DNA from: Sutcliffiella horikoshii DSM 8719
Lineage (GTDB): Bacteria; Bacillota; Bacilli; Bacillales; Bacillaceae_I
Assembly: GCA_001648575.1 (NCBI GenBank)
Contig: LQXN01000061.1
Span: 227,737 to 291,736 of the forward strand
Length of the DNA: 64,000 bases
Direction: 5' to 3'
A model generated the notes under the pieces. That model saw only the letters and a list, made by a program, of their open reading frames with translations. It did no database searches and was not told where the DNA came from. Both the position numbers and the translations under genes were made by a program. Below are positions 7,886 to 15,408 of the stretch, piece after piece. Position 1 is the first letter of the stretch. The number at the start of each line of letters is the position of its first letter.

Positions 7886-9856
7886 TTGAAAAAGGCATTT
7901 CAACATCTTGGGAGAAAAGTCTTGGCTATGACGATGGCGGCATCATTGCTTGCAGGTACAGCTATGATGGACACAGCTGAGGCTGCAAAGAAAGGGCCGA
8001 AAGACAAAAAAGGAAAACATGATGTGGAGCTTCGGGTGATGGGAACGACGGATATTCACACACACTTATACAATTATGACTATTATAAGGATGAGGAAGT
8101 CGAGGACTTTGGGCTAGCAAAAACAGCCACATTGATCAAGCAGGCCCGCGCAGAAGCAACCAATACGATGCTTTTTGATAATGGAGACCTTATCCAAGGG
8201 AATCCATTGGGCGATTACAAAGCAAAGGTAGATGTTTTGCAACCAGGAGAGGTTCATCCGGTATTCCAAGCTATGGGATTACTGGACTATGATGCTGCCA
8301 CTCTTGGAAATCATGAATTCAACTATGGGTTGGATTTCCTTGATACTGTATTAGAAGGATCTCCATTCCCTTATGTAAGTGCGAACGTATTCTATGATGA
8401 TGGCCGTAAAAATAATAAGCATTATGTCGAGCCATATAAAATCATCAAGAAGAAATTCAAAGATAAAAAAGGGACAAATCAAGTGGTCCGTGTGGGTGTG
8501 ACAGGTGTAGTGACTCCTCAAATCACACAATGGGACAAGGCACATCTTGATGGGGAAATTATTACAAAGGACATTGTCAAATCTGTGGAAGCAGTAATTC
8601 CTAAGATGAAAAAGGCAGGTGCTGACATCATCATCGTCCTAGCTCACTCAGGAATCGGTGAAGTGGAATATGTGGAGATGGCAGAAAACGCAACATATAA
8701 TCTTACACAGGTTGAGGGAGTGGATGCCATCATCACAGGTCATAACCATCTGAATTTCCCTGGAGACTTTCAGGACATGCCTGGTGTAGATTCAGAAAAA
8801 GGAACGATTAATGGTGTACCAGTAGTGATGCCAGGAAACTGGGGGAATAATTTAGGGGTAATGGACCTAACTCTTTCTAAAAAGAAAGGCGATTGGAAAG
8901 TAACGGATTCTGCAACAAAGCTAATGAATGTCAATGATGTAGAAGCAGACCCGGCAATCCTAGAAGCAGTAAGAGAAGCACATGAGGGAACAGTTAACTA
9001 TGTCCGCACACCAGTTGGAACCACTACAGCCGATATCCACAGTTACTTTGCATTGGTCCAAGATGACCCTTCCATTCAAATCGTGACAAATGCACAGAAG
9101 TGGTATATTGAAAAGCAGCTTGCAGGAACAGTAGATGAGTCAACTCCTGTGTTATCTGCCGGTGCACCATTTAAAGCTGGCGGAAGAAATGGTGCAGGCT
9201 ACTATACGTACATCCCTGAAGGGGAAATCGCTATTAAAAACGTAGCAGACTTATATCTTTATCCAAACACTGTTGCAACAGTAAAAGTAACTGGTGCTGA
9301 CGTAAAAGAGTGGCTTGAAATGTCTGCAGGACAATTCAAGCAGATCGATCCGAACAATAGCAGCGAGCAAGCATTGATAAACGCTGACTTCCCGACTTAT
9401 AACTATGATGTCATTGATGGTGTTACGTATGAAATTGATGTAACGGAACCAGCTAAGTATGACAAAGATGGAGTTGTTGTGAACGGGGGAGCGAACCGAA
9501 TTAAGAATCTGGAGTATAATGGGGAACCAATTGACTCGGATCAAGAATTCATCGTAGTAACGAACAACTACCGTGCAAGCGGGAACTTCCCTGGAGTTAG
9601 AAATAATACAGGTGTGGAAATGTATCCTGATGAGAACCGTCAGGCGATCATCGACTATATCGTGGAACAAGGTGAGATAGATCCATCTGCTGACGGAAAC
9701 TGGACATTTGCACCAATCACCAATACCGTAAATGTAACATTCGACTCCTCACCAAACGCAGTCGATGCCCTACCAGAAGACGGCACCATCCAATACGAAG
9801 GAGCCTCCCAAAACGGCTTCGCAAAATACAGACTAACACTGCCAACAGCAGAATAA
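7886..9856 (+). CDS. cpdB: Secreted 2',3'-cyclic-nucleotide phosphodiesterase / 3'-nucleotidase
   Basis: Exported metallophosphoesterase of the UshA/CpdB family, 656 residues, close to the usual CpdB length. TTG start with AAGGAG ten bases upstream. A signal peptide ends near residue 33 (...TAEAAKK) and is followed by a lysine-rich stretch. Metal-binding motifs: TDIHTHL (near 55), FDNGDLIQGNP, LGNHEFNYG (near 141), LAHSG and TGHNHL (near 284); the C-terminal half is the 5'-nucleotidase domain. It would release phosphate and nucleosides from extracellular nucleotides. No LPxTG anchor is seen at the C-terminus, so it is probably free or held by its basic segment. Confidence 0.9.
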   Translation: MKKAFQHLGRKVLAMTMAASLLAGTAMMDTAEAAKKGPKDKKGKHDVELRVMGTTDIHTHLYNYDYYKDEEVEDFGLAKTATLIKQARAEATNTMLFDNGDLIQGNPLGDYKAKVDVLQPGEVHPVFQAMGLLDYDAATLGNHEFNYGLDFLDTVLEGSPFPYVSANVFYDDGRKNNKHYVEPYKIIKKKFKDKKGTNQVVRVGVTGVVTPQITQWDKAHLDGEIITKDIVKSVEAVIPKMKKAGADIIIVLAHSGIGEVEYVEMAENATYNLTQVEGVDAIITGHNHLNFPGDFQDMPGVDSEKGTINGVPVVMPGNWGNNLGVMDLTLSKKKGDWKVTDSATKLMNVNDVEADPAILEAVREAHEGTVNYVRTPVGTTTADIHSYFALVQDDPSIQIVTNAQKWYIEKQLAGTVDESTPVLSAGAPFKAGGRNGAGYYTYIPEGEIAIKNVADLYLYPNTVATVKVTGADVKEWLEMSAGQFKQIDPNNSSEQALINADFPTYNYDVIDGVTYEIDVTEPAKYDKDGVVVNGGANRIKNLEYNGEPIDSDQEFIVVTNNYRASGNFPGVRNNTGVEMYPDENRQAIIDYIVEQGEIDPSADGNWTFAPITNTVNVTFDSSPNAVDALPEDGTIQYEGASQNGFAKYRLTLPTAE

Positions 9857-9966
9857 CATGTGGTAAGAGGGTGGTGACTTTATCGCATTAGAGCGGTGAG
9901 GGTCAGACCCCTCTTTACCTCTTTATCTCTTCACTCTGATAAAGAGTTCGTTATTTCAACAACATT

Positions 9967-10001
9967 AAAAGGCCTGACTCCAGTGGTGGAGTCAGGCTTT
10001 C
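9967..10001. terminator. Bidirectional terminator
   Basis: AGGCCTGACTCCA / TGGAGTCAGGCTT perfect stem between converging genes. The stop codon of the minus-strand Spo0M-like gene lies inside the right arm. Confidence 0.85.
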
Positions 10002-10402
10002 ATTGATTTGTAACTGAGAACGATGATTTCGTCGTGGTCGTTTCTTATTATGTCGTCTTGGAAGATGAGTCTTGTATTTAAACGGTAGCTTATATATTCG
10101 GTGGAAGGGTCAATATCTTTTGGGAGTTGATAGCAAAAAGGATATTCCTCCTTGTCATTGGCATCGATGCTTTTGGACATAAGGATGGTAGTGACGGCAT
10201 CAACCGTTTCTATCACATCTCCTTGAAATTCCTTTACCAAGTCACATTCCAGTCTTTTTATATGTTGCTTGGCCCATCCCCCTTCCACATGAAAGGAGCC
10301 TGTCACTTTATCCCCAGGTTTTAACTCATTATTATCCAAAACTAGATCTACATGTGGAGATCCTATATTAAAATAGCTCATTACTTTTTTTATCATATCC
10401 AT
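9992..10402 (-). CDS. Short Spo0M-like protein
   Basis: 136 residues with the arrestin-like Spo0M pattern: an N-terminal KKVMSYFNIGSPHVDLVLDN stretch, PGDKVTGSFHVEGG, and later YPFCYQLPKDIDPST. B. subtilis Spo0M is about twice as long, so this is a single-domain or shortened relative. ATG start with CGGAGG upstream. Spo0M affects sporulation and cell morphology in Bacillus; the role of this short form is inferred only. It converges on cpdB. Confidence 0.7.
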   Translation of the reverse strand: MDMIKKVMSYFNIGSPHVDLVLDNNELKPGDKVTGSFHVEGGWAKQHIKRLECDLVKEFQGDVIETVDAVTTILMSKSIDANDKEEYPFCYQLPKDIDPSTEYISYRLNTRLIFQDDIIRNDHDEIIVLSYKSMKA

Positions 10403-10446
10403 GAACCTCCGAAGTTAGTGGTTTATAGTAGTTTATCATAATAATA

Positions 10447-10610
10447 GGCTGTATTTGTTCGGATACTCAAACTAGCCGACATATTACTTGCTGTTGTGAT
10501 CTTTTCTCTGTTTTGCAAAGCATACTCTTTTCGATCTCCAGAGTATGTAAGCAGTAAAAGTCCAATTACCTTCTTTCTATCAGTGAATATCAACAATCTT
10601 TGAGAAAGAG
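10447..10610 (-). repeat. MITE-like element, degenerate copy
   Basis: Starts GGCTGTATTTG and ends CTTTGAGAAAGAG. It aligns in the same order with the element at 32698-32868: GCTGTTGTGATCTTTTC against GCTGTCGTGCTCTTTTC, then CAGTAAAAGTCC, then CAACAATCTTTGAGAAAGAG. Strand is given relative to the copy at 10735-10918. An 83-codon minus-strand frame here is not considered a gene. Confidence 0.55.
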
Positions 10611-10660
10611 TATAATAAAAAGATACGGACAGAAAGATCAAAGGTTTCAAAAAAATAGAC

Positions 10661-10706
10661 AAAAAAGCCTCCATCCGTAAAAATTGGACGAAGGCTTTAT
10701 TTTTTT
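10661..10706. terminator. Strong bidirectional terminator
   Basis: AAAAAAGCCT...GGACGAAGGCTTTATTTTTT hairpin with A and T tracts on both sides. It probably ends the minus-strand permease transcript and lies between two oppositely oriented repeat copies. Confidence 0.75.
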
Positions 10707-10734
10707 CTCGAATTCTAAAAGGCTCTTTTTAATA

Positions 10735-10918
10735 GGCTCTTTTCTCAAAGATTGTTGCTATTTATGGATGAAAAGTCGGCAATTGGACTTTTCATTGCTT
10801 ACAGAGTCTTGAATTTGCAAGAAGTATTCAAAGCATAACAGGGAAAAGAGCACGATAGTAAGTAATATAACGGGCTGATTGGAAAATACGAAAAGCAACA
10901 AAATATACGAAAACAGCT
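10735..10918 (+). repeat. MITE-like element, 184 bp
   Basis: Begins GGCTCTTTTCTCAAAGATTG and ends ATACGAAAACAGC. The ends are near-inverted (GGCTCTTTTC against GAAAACAGCT), with an internal GAAAAGAGCACGATAG. Shares its ends and internal blocks with the copy at 32698-32868 read on the other strand. No coding capacity. It lies directly downstream of the permease gene. Confidence 0.7.
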
Positions 10919-10936
10919 TTTTATAATAGGAGATAC

Positions 10937-12367
10937 CTAAAACCACCAAAGTCCCACAAATGTAGCAACTACCAAACCTATTAAGACCGGTATAAAGCTT
11001 CGTCTCACAAGCTCCATTACCGGAACCTTAGCAAAGCCAGCTACCGCAACAAGGGAGGACCAGGCAATAAGCGTCCCGCCTCCGACCCAAATGGATCCCA
11101 TCTGTCCGATGGCTGCAAGGGTTGCAGCCTCCACTCCGACGCTATCGGACAGTGCACCAGAAAGTGCTCCAACAAGGGGAAGTCCAGAAAATCCGGAACC
11201 ATCCAGACCTGTAATCATCCCTATCAACAAGATCCCAAACCCTGCAATAAAGGAGCTTTCGGGAATATAGGCCTGACCTGCGAGAATGAGATCAAACAAG
11301 AAGGAAGGGGTTTCTTCAACAGGTGTGCCCAAGATTCTTGCTGCAAGCTCCCCGCTGCCAATAAAGAAGAACCCTGCGATCGGTATAACAGGCCCCATCG
11401 CCTTAAAGGCAAACAAGAAACCTTTAACAATATTGTCGCTTACATTTTGGAGCGAGTTACGGGCGTTAAGGAAGAACGATGCACCAATCAATAAAATGAG
11501 AGAAGCCCCACCGATAAGCGCAGCGCCAGCGCCACCTTCTAGTGAAGGGAGGACATCGGAAAACTTAGCAAGTATCATATAGATGATGATGGCTAGAAAC
11601 GTTCCCGGGACTAAAAAAGCAAACAGCGAGCTGTACTTGCTTTTTGCAACGGATCCGCTTTCTGCGATGGCTTCCGTATCACCGCTTTGGTTGTCTGTGC
11701 TGTTCCATTTAATTAAATGATCATTGGACGGTCGTGCAATAAGCTTCCTTATGGAAACATAAGCGATTGAGATGGCCACAATACCTGTCACAAGCGATAA
11801 AATAAATCCGCGGTCTGCAACTGTTCCAATATCAACCGCAGCGGCGGTCGCTGTTAAAGAAGGTGCAATCTGAATGATATAGTCTGACGATAAGGCCATA
11901 CCCTGACCGGCAAGGGAAATAGCGATGGCTGCCCCAATCGGCGGAAGGCCAGCTCTGATTGCAACGGGTATCAGGAGTGCACCAACAAGAGGCACCGCTG
12001 GAGTCGGCCAGAAAAACAGGGATATCGCATAGGTGACAAACACAAGCACCCAAAAAGATATATGGCCATTTTTCATGACCCGCTGAAAAGGAGTAATCAT
12101 TTGTTCATCCGTACCCAGAGACTTCAAAGAATGAAGCAGTGCTGTCATGATAGCGATGATCAGGAAGATGTTAAAAAGCTCTCCTGCCGCCACTAGACTG
12201 GCATTAAAGATGGTTTGCAGTCCAAAGGTGAAAGAACCGCTGAAAATCCAACCCACCAAAAACGTAACCAAGATAGCAGGGACCACCACATTTTGCCTGA
12301 ACAGCATCGTTAAAATAATGACCAACGTACCGACCAAATACATCCAATGCGCCGCAGTCAATTCCAT
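10937..12367 (-). CDS. Multi-pass permease of unknown substrate
   Basis: 476 residues with about twelve hydrophobic helices and a central cytoplasmic loop near residues 208-245 (NDHLIKWNSTDNQSGDTEAIAESG). Conserved-looking helix breaks include FFWPTPAVPLVGALLIP and GLDGSGFSGLPLVGALS. This resembles the ion-transporter superfamily of carboxylate or metabolite permeases, but I cannot name the substrate. It is divergent from an amidase gene, with 194 bases between the starts, so a shared substrate (an amide or its product) is plausible. The gene ends 19 bases from a MITE-like repeat. Confidence 0.7.
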   Translation of the reverse strand: MELTAAHWMYLVGTLVIILTMLFRQNVVVPAILVTFLVGWIFSGSFTFGLQTIFNASLVAAGELFNIFLIIAIMTALLHSLKSLGTDEQMITPFQRVMKNGHISFWVLVFVTYAISLFFWPTPAVPLVGALLIPVAIRAGLPPIGAAIAISLAGQGMALSSDYIIQIAPSLTATAAAVDIGTVADRGFILSLVTGIVAISIAYVSIRKLIARPSNDHLIKWNSTDNQSGDTEAIAESGSVAKSKYSSLFAFLVPGTFLAIIIYMILAKFSDVLPSLEGGAGAALIGGASLILLIGASFFLNARNSLQNVSDNIVKGFLFAFKAMGPVIPIAGFFFIGSGELAARILGTPVEETPSFLFDLILAGQAYIPESSFIAGFGILLIGMITGLDGSGFSGLPLVGALSGALSDSVGVEAATLAAIGQMGSIWVGGGTLIAWSSLVAVAGFAKVPVMELVRRSFIPVLIGLVVATFVGLWWF

Positions 12368-12561
12368 CTATACCAAACTCCCTTCTGAGGCGAACAAGCC
12401 CAAGATGTAAAATATGTTTCTAAGTACAATAGCCTATGTTGGGAGATGGGCTTTGGTGTAAAGTCATGAAAAATTCCTGCCAAAGCAAAGTCAGATATTC
12501 CTTAGAAAGCAGAGTTTTATTCCTCTTCATTGCGGAATAAAGTATAGAGAGGTGATAAACA

Positions 12562-14067
12562 GTGAAGAAGCATGAATATAAAAGCTATGACGGACTTGGA
12601 CTGGCTGAGTTGGTCCATAAGAATGAAGTCAAACCAAATGAACTGTTGGAAATGGCCATCAGTGAAATAGAAACTCAAAATCCACAACTGAATGCGGTTA
12701 TCCATACGATGTATGAGCAAGCAAGAGCTGCCTCTGAAAAAGCCACTGGCCTGTTTGCAGGCGTTCCGATGTTACTTAAGGATATTGGCCAGGAAGTCAA
12801 AGGGGAACCCAAAACACTGGGTTCCAGAGCTTTAGGGAAATATAGGGCTAAAACAGATTCTGAGTATGTTAAGCGGTTAAAAAAATGTGGTTTTTTATTT
12901 TTAGGGCAGACGAATGTACCAGAGTTCGGTTTAATGGCAATAACAGAACCTGTTGTATACGGTCCGGCCAGAAACCCCTGGGATCGGTCACATACTCCAG
13001 GTGGATCGAGCGGCGGATCCGCAGCTGCCGTCGCTTCCGGTATGGTGCCGATCGCTGGGGCGAATGATGGCGGTGGGTCCATTAGGATTCCTGCTGCCTA
13101 TAGTAGTTTGTTCGGCTTAAAACCTACAAGGGGAAGAACCCCGGTCGGACCGCAATTCGGCCGTTTCTGGCAGGGAGCGGCGGTTGAGCATGCGGTGACA
13201 AGGACTGTGCGTGATGCTGCAGCTGTCCTTGATATATTGAAAGGGGAGGAAAAGGGAGCGGCTTTTTCCACTCCAATGTATGAAGGGAGTTATTTGGAGA
13301 AGCTGCAGCATCCTCTTGAAAAGAAGCTGAGAATTGCCTTTACTACAAAATCACCAATCGGAACGGAAGTCCATCCGGAATGTGTGGAGGCAGTCAAAAA
13401 GACGTTGAAATACCTGGAGGCATTAGGTCATACCATAGAAGAGGTGGAAGCGCCGGTTGATGGCAAGAAGATTGCCACCAGCTATCTATCCCTCTATTTT
13501 GGAGAAGTAAGTGCCACGGTATCCATGCTTGATGAGGTACTAGGCAGGAAGGCTACATTGAATGATGTGGAACCCGCGACTTGGTTGCTAGCCCTGATTG
13601 GAAAATCCATGTCAGCACAGGAGTTTGTCCTTAGCCTCAGAGAATGGGATATAGGAGCATATGCAATGGAGAACTTCCATGATACCTATGATTTTTATGT
13701 TACCCCTACTACCGCTTTTCCACCTGCAAGGATAGGAGACCATAAACTGAAGCCTCTTGAAAGTATTGCTCTTCAAGTTACAGGTAAATTAGGATCGGCA
13801 ACACTTCTCAAGAAAATGGGGATTGTGGAACAGCTGGTGCAAGAAAGCCTTAAAAGAGTGCCATTTACCCAACTGGCAAACCTTACTGGTCAACCTGCCA
13901 TGTCTGTGCCGGTGCATCTGACCCGGGATGGCATGCCTGTAGGTGTCCAGTTTATGGCTGCCCGCGGGAATGAAGAGTTGCTTCTACAGATGGCAAGGCT
14001 AGTCGAGGAGTCTGAACTGTGGGTGGGGACGGAAAGTTTCATTAAATCAACCACGGGAAGCTTCTAA
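12562..14067 (+). CDS. Amidase-signature family hydrolase
   Basis: Cytoplasmic amidohydrolase of 501 residues with the Ser-cisSer-Lys triad: Lys in LLKDIGQ (near 73), cis-Ser in GGSSGGSAAA (near 150) and the nucleophile Ser in DGGGSIRIP (near 173). GTG start with GAGGTG upstream. The overall pattern is that of the NylA-like amidases (6-aminohexanoate cyclic dimer hydrolase relatives); the real substrate is unknown. It is not a GatA, since no gatC/gatB is adjacent. It is divergent from a permease that may import its substrate. Confidence 0.87.
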   Translation: MKKHEYKSYDGLGLAELVHKNEVKPNELLEMAISEIETQNPQLNAVIHTMYEQARAASEKATGLFAGVPMLLKDIGQEVKGEPKTLGSRALGKYRAKTDSEYVKRLKKCGFLFLGQTNVPEFGLMAITEPVVYGPARNPWDRSHTPGGSSGGSAAAVASGMVPIAGANDGGGSIRIPAAYSSLFGLKPTRGRTPVGPQFGRFWQGAAVEHAVTRTVRDAAAVLDILKGEEKGAAFSTPMYEGSYLEKLQHPLEKKLRIAFTTKSPIGTEVHPECVEAVKKTLKYLEALGHTIEEVEAPVDGKKIATSYLSLYFGEVSATVSMLDEVLGRKATLNDVEPATWLLALIGKSMSAQEFVLSLREWDIGAYAMENFHDTYDFYVTPTTAFPPARIGDHKLKPLESIALQVTGKLGSATLLKKMGIVEQLVQESLKRVPFTQLANLTGQPAMSVPVHLTRDGMPVGVQFMAARGNEELLLQMARLVEESELWVGTESFIKSTTGSF

Positions 14068-14073
14068 GAAAAT

Positions 14074-14109
14074 AAGAACCCGTTTCTGAATGACTCTAAC
14101 GGGTTCTTA
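14074..14109. terminator. Bidirectional terminator
   Basis: AAGAACCCGTT / AACGGGTTCTT hairpin between the convergent amidase and vWA genes. Confidence 0.85.
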
Positions 14110-14123
14110 TGCATTTCTATAGT

Positions 14124-14717
14124 TCATTCCCCTGCATATATCCGTTTCTCTGATACCATTTCACAGACCGAATCATACATGACCTCCACCCCTTCACTTG
14201 TCGCGTCAAAATTAAATGCTTGATCCTCCTTTATCCCTAAGTTAACAGCTTCCCTTGCCACATCTATATTCGCCCCCATGAAGATGAACTGCCAGTTGTA
14301 TTTTTCCTGTTGATGGCGGATCAGCCTTTTCACTTTTGGATAGGTGAATTCTATGCTCGAGTTTTCCATGCCATCTGTTGTGATGACGAAAATCACATTG
14401 CCAGGCTTTAGAGTTTCAGGTGTCCTTGCTAAACGGTTCCCTATATCCAATATGGTTTTCCCTACCGCATCCAATAGGGAGGTGGAGCCCCTTACATAAT
14501 AGTCTTCTCTTGTTAAGATAAGATTCTTGGCATCCACCCCGTTCCATAAGATTTCTACTTCATCATCAAATAAAACCGTCGTCACAAGTGTTTCGCCTTC
14601 GTGCTGGCATTGCCGCTCCAAAAAGGAGTTGAATCCTCCGATCGTATCCCTCTCCAGGCCTGTCATCGACCCGCTTCTGTCCAATAGAAAAATAATCTCC
14701 GTAACGTTTTTATTCAT
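14124..14717 (-). CDS. Stand-alone vWA (TerY-like) protein
   Basis: 197 residues forming one von Willebrand A domain with an intact metal-ion site: DRSGSM near residue 13, a Thr/Ser in VRGSTSLLDAVG and Asp in TTDGMENSS. No signal peptide or membrane segment, so it is cytoplasmic. AAGGAGG precedes the ATG. It is divergent from a helix-turn-helix-like protein with only 86 bases between the two starts, and the pair is likely co-regulated. Function unknown; vWA proteins of this type are often found in stress or conflict gene sets. Confidence 0.82.
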   Translation of the reverse strand: MNKNVTEIIFLLDRSGSMTGLERDTIGGFNSFLERQCQHEGETLVTTVLFDDEVEILWNGVDAKNLILTREDYYVRGSTSLLDAVGKTILDIGNRLARTPETLKPGNVIFVITTDGMENSSIEFTYPKVKRLIRHQQEKYNWQFIFMGANIDVAREAVNLGIKEDQAFNFDATSEGVEVMYDSVCEMVSEKRIYAGE

Positions 14718-14770
14718 TAATTATCATCCTCCTTCATGCTATAATAATAGCTAACAATATCCATTAAATG

Positions 14771-14787
14771 GTCGCTTCAAAAGCGAC
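14771..14787. promoter_or_regulatory. Inverted repeat between divergent vWA and HTH genes
   Basis: GTCGCT-TCAAA-AGCGAC, a perfect 6-bp dyad placed just before the ribosome site of the HTH gene. It could be an operator in the shared 86-base control region or an mRNA hairpin. Confidence 0.4.
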
Positions 14788-14803
14788 ATTTGGAGGCGGC
14801 GAA

Positions 14804-15307
14804 ATGCTCGATAAAAAGCTTTGGTTGGAGCTTCAGGATTACATTTGGATACATAATAATTTAGTTCTTGAAGTCAGGGAATCGACCTTCTACAAAGAAT
14901 CTCCCATTCTACAGGAAAAAAGTGAAGTCCTCGAGCTGGAGGAATTCATTAAAAATAATAGAAAACCGACTCTCCAACAAATATTGTTCGATTACATTGA
15001 CCGCAAGGGTGTAAAGGATTCCGCCATTTATAAAAAGGCAGGCATGGACAGGAAGCACTTTTCAAAAATCCGTTCGAATGCTGACTACCGGCCAAAAAAG
15101 GCTACGGTGGTTTCCCTTGCTTTTGCACTTGAGCTAGATGAAGAGGAAACAGAAGACTTATTGGGGGTTGCCGGTTATTCCTTGTCAGGAAGCGATACGT
15201 ACGATTTGGTGATCCGTTTCTTCTTAGAGAAGAAGATCCATGATCTAGATAGAGTGAACGAAGCTTTAGATGAGATGAAGCTGAAGACTTTGGGGGGAAT
15301 ACAATAA
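14804..15307 (+). CDS. XRE-like helix-turn-helix protein paired with vWA gene
   Basis: 167 residues from ATG 14804, chosen because TGGAGG lies seven bases upstream; an in-frame ATG at 14768 precedes that site. The N-terminal half is acidic and of unknown fold. The C-terminal part reads YKKAGMDRKHFSKIRSN, KKATVVSLAFALELDEEETEDLL and SLSGSDTYDLVIRFFLEK, a pattern known in XRE-type domains attached to several stress and effector proteins. A terminator follows. It may regulate the divergent vWA gene or act together with its product. Confidence 0.65.
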   Translation: MLDKKLWLELQDYIWIHNNLVLEVRESTFYKESPILQEKSEVLELEEFIKNNRKPTLQQILFDYIDRKGVKDSAIYKKAGMDRKHFSKIRSNADYRPKKATVVSLAFALELDEEETEDLLGVAGYSLSGSDTYDLVIRFFLEKKIHDLDRVNEALDEMKLKTLGGIQ

Positions 15308-15313
15308 AAAAGG

Positions 15314-15348
15314 AAACACAGCTTGCGAGTCGGGGAAGCTGTGTTTTT
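15314..15348 (+). terminator. Rho-independent terminator
   Basis: AAACACAGCTT / AAGCTGTGTTTTT hairpin after the HTH gene. Confidence 0.85.
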
Positions 15349-15408
15349 AATGTGATACAATAATAATCATGTGCTAAGAATCGTCTCTTATGAAAGGAGA
15401 AAACCACT

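Noticed and set aside
10423..10674. 83-codon minus-strand frame
   Set aside because: Starts inside a terminator hairpin and runs through a decayed MITE-like copy.
10758..10949. 63-codon minus-strand hydrophobic frame
   Set aside because: Lies mostly in the MITE-like element and overlaps the permease stop; no ribosome site.
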